A stretch of 6,347 nucleotides of DNA from Roseiarcus sp031367195 (lineage in GTDB: Bacteria > Pseudomonadota > Alphaproteobacteria > Rhizobiales > Beijerinckiaceae): NCBI GenBank assembly GCA_031367195.1, contig JANLPL010000038.1, positions 1-6,347 of the forward strand, read 5' to 3'. The notes below the pieces were generated by a model. The model was not told the DNA's origin. It saw only the letters and a program-made list of their open reading frames with translations, and made no database searches. Positions 6,042-6,347 of this stretch are shown here, one piece after another (position 1 is the stretch's first letter; every line of letters begins with the position of its first letter). A program made the position numbers and the translations under genes.

Positions 6042-6110
6042 CCGCTTAGAGCGGCATCCGAGCAGGTTGAATGGCAGCAATTCTAAAAGTAGCGCATCGC
6101 GTTCGGTTTA
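6042..6110. repeat. Possible dispersed intergenic repeat with small palindromes
   Basis: CCGCT-TAG-AGCGG (6042-6054) is a 5-bp inverted repeat. TTAGA (6046-6050) and TCTAA (6082-6086) are a second, overlapping pair. The text TAGAGCGG...AGCAGGTTGAAT reminds me of multi-copy intergenic repeats in Hyphomicrobiales genomes. That is recollection of style, not a verified match. Confidence 0.25.
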
Positions 6111-6212
6111 TGGGCCATCGCGGATATTCACGAGTTCTGGCGGGATGGTGGAATTTGTGAGGGCTTCGATTAGGACGCGCCAGGAGGGAAAGACGACATA
6201 AGCTGTCAGCAT
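6108..6212 (-). CDS. Possible 34-residue small protein, unrecognised
   Basis: ATG 6212-6210 to TAA 6110-6108 encodes 34 residues, starting MLTAYVVFPSWRV and ending LVNIRDGP. It is fairly hydrophobic at the N-terminus and less charged than random GC-rich frames, with no known domain seen. It begins 5 bp after the stop of the partial ORF from the right edge, an operon-like spacing. There is no clear Shine-Dalgarno. It could be a real small protein, a remnant of a degraded gene, or chance. Confidence 0.25.
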   Translation of the reverse strand: MLTAYVVFPSWRVLIEALTNSTIPPELVNIRDGP

Positions 6213-6217
6213 GAGGC

Positions 6218-6347
6218 TTATTCCGTTGACTCAGGTTCGTCTATATGTAGTGGCTGGGAGCCACTGGGTGGCGCCGCGCTTTTCCTCGGATTTTCGCGTT
6301 TGATGATGTCCCAATAGCTCGCGGGCTCTTTTGTGGCGGCGAGCCCC
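6218..6347 (-). CDS. C-terminal end of an unidentified protein entering from the right edge
   Basis: A minus-strand frame gives 42 residues ending in TAA 6220-6218. The visible text includes KEPASYWDIIKRENPRK followed by a Pro/Ser-rich, acidic tail (HIDEPESTE). The mix of aromatic, charged and aliphatic residues looks more protein-like than the other two frames, which are Arg/His-rich. The family is not recognised. The 7-bp palindrome at 6249-6265 falls inside this frame. Confidence is limited because only the last 42 codons are present. Confidence 0.4.
   Translation of the reverse strand, partial: GLAATKEPASYWDIIKRENPRKSAAPPSGSQPLHIDEPESTE
6249..6265. other. 7-bp inverted repeat with 3-nt loop
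   Basis: AGTGGCT (6249-6255), ggg, AGCCACT (6259-6265) is a perfect palindromic pair. It is followed by a smaller overlapping CCAC-TGG-GTGG (6261-6271). No T-run follows on either strand. It may be a hairpin in the 3' part of the partial right-edge ORF or part of a repeat element. Confidence 0.55.

Larger units (their letters stand above)
5746..6347. other. Region without a confident complete gene
   Basis: About 600 bp upstream of asd. The asd-proximal part (5746 to about 5990) is GC-rich leader and promoter DNA with inverted and direct repeats. The distal part (about 5990-6347) is visibly richer in A/T and carries short palindromes. It also holds two weakly supported minus-strand ORFs, one entering from the edge and one of 34 codons. 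No tRNA, rRNA, transposase or recognised riboswitch was seen. A plus-strand frame across 5579-6049 lies mostly antisense to asd and its leader, with no recognisable protein. Confidence 0.6.

Noticed and set aside
5579..6049. Plus-strand frame of 156 codons reaching into the asd leader
   Set aside because: First part is antisense to asd, the rest runs through hairpin and repeat DNA; no ribosome binding site or domain.
6153..6201. Plus-strand 18-codon mini-ORF
   Set aside because: Too short, without a ribosome binding site, and opposite the slightly better minus-strand 34-codon ORF.
6226..6254. Plus-strand promoter TTGACT with TATATG
   Set aside because: The A/T-rich hexamer is only 10-12 bp from the -35-like box, and at 16-18 bp there is no -10-like sequence.

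Overview
The window looks like a chromosomal segment of a GC-rich alphaproteobacterium. Protein style (aspartate-semialdehyde dehydrogenase, Der, the membrane-anchored TPR protein, the acyl-CoA synthetase) fits Hyphomicrobiales. A Methylocystaceae/Beijerinckiaceae-like source is possible but is only an impression. Most of the sequence is ordinary housekeeping and metabolic DNA. I do not see a defence island, CRISPR array, transposase or other obviously new system.

Layout. Positions 1-2021 hold a two-gene minus-strand operon: a small DUF427 protein followed, one base later, by an AMP-forming acyl-CoA synthetase that runs off the left edge with only a few residues missing. A PhnB-like VOC-fold protein (2146-2550) is transcribed divergently from a 124-bp spacer. 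It converges on der with 9 bp between the two stops, and the two stop codons are the outer arms of one small palindrome. From 5745 down to 2560 three minus-strand genes follow each other: asd (lysine, threonine, methionine and cell-wall precursor synthesis), a YfgM-like inner-membrane TPR protein, and der (ribosome-assembly GTPase with two G domains). The TPR stop and the first possible der start share four bases (TTGA). The beta-propeller gene bamB, which often sits between these two genes, is absent.

The right end (5746-6347, about 600 bp) has no confident complete gene. It contains the asd leader with a -35-like TTGACT, a GNRA-loop hairpin, a short direct repeat and a perfect 12-bp inverted repeat. 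Beyond that lies a visibly more A/T-rich stretch. It has a plausible C-terminal end of an unknown minus-strand protein entering from outside the window, followed at once by a possible 34-codon ORF, and several small palindromes that resemble dispersed intergenic repeat DNA.

The points most worth a second look are the 15-bp triplication that copies the TTGA stop/start module at the der 5' end, the missing bamB, the structured asd leader, and the unidentified right-edge region. All functional calls rest on reading motifs by eye, since no searches could be run.
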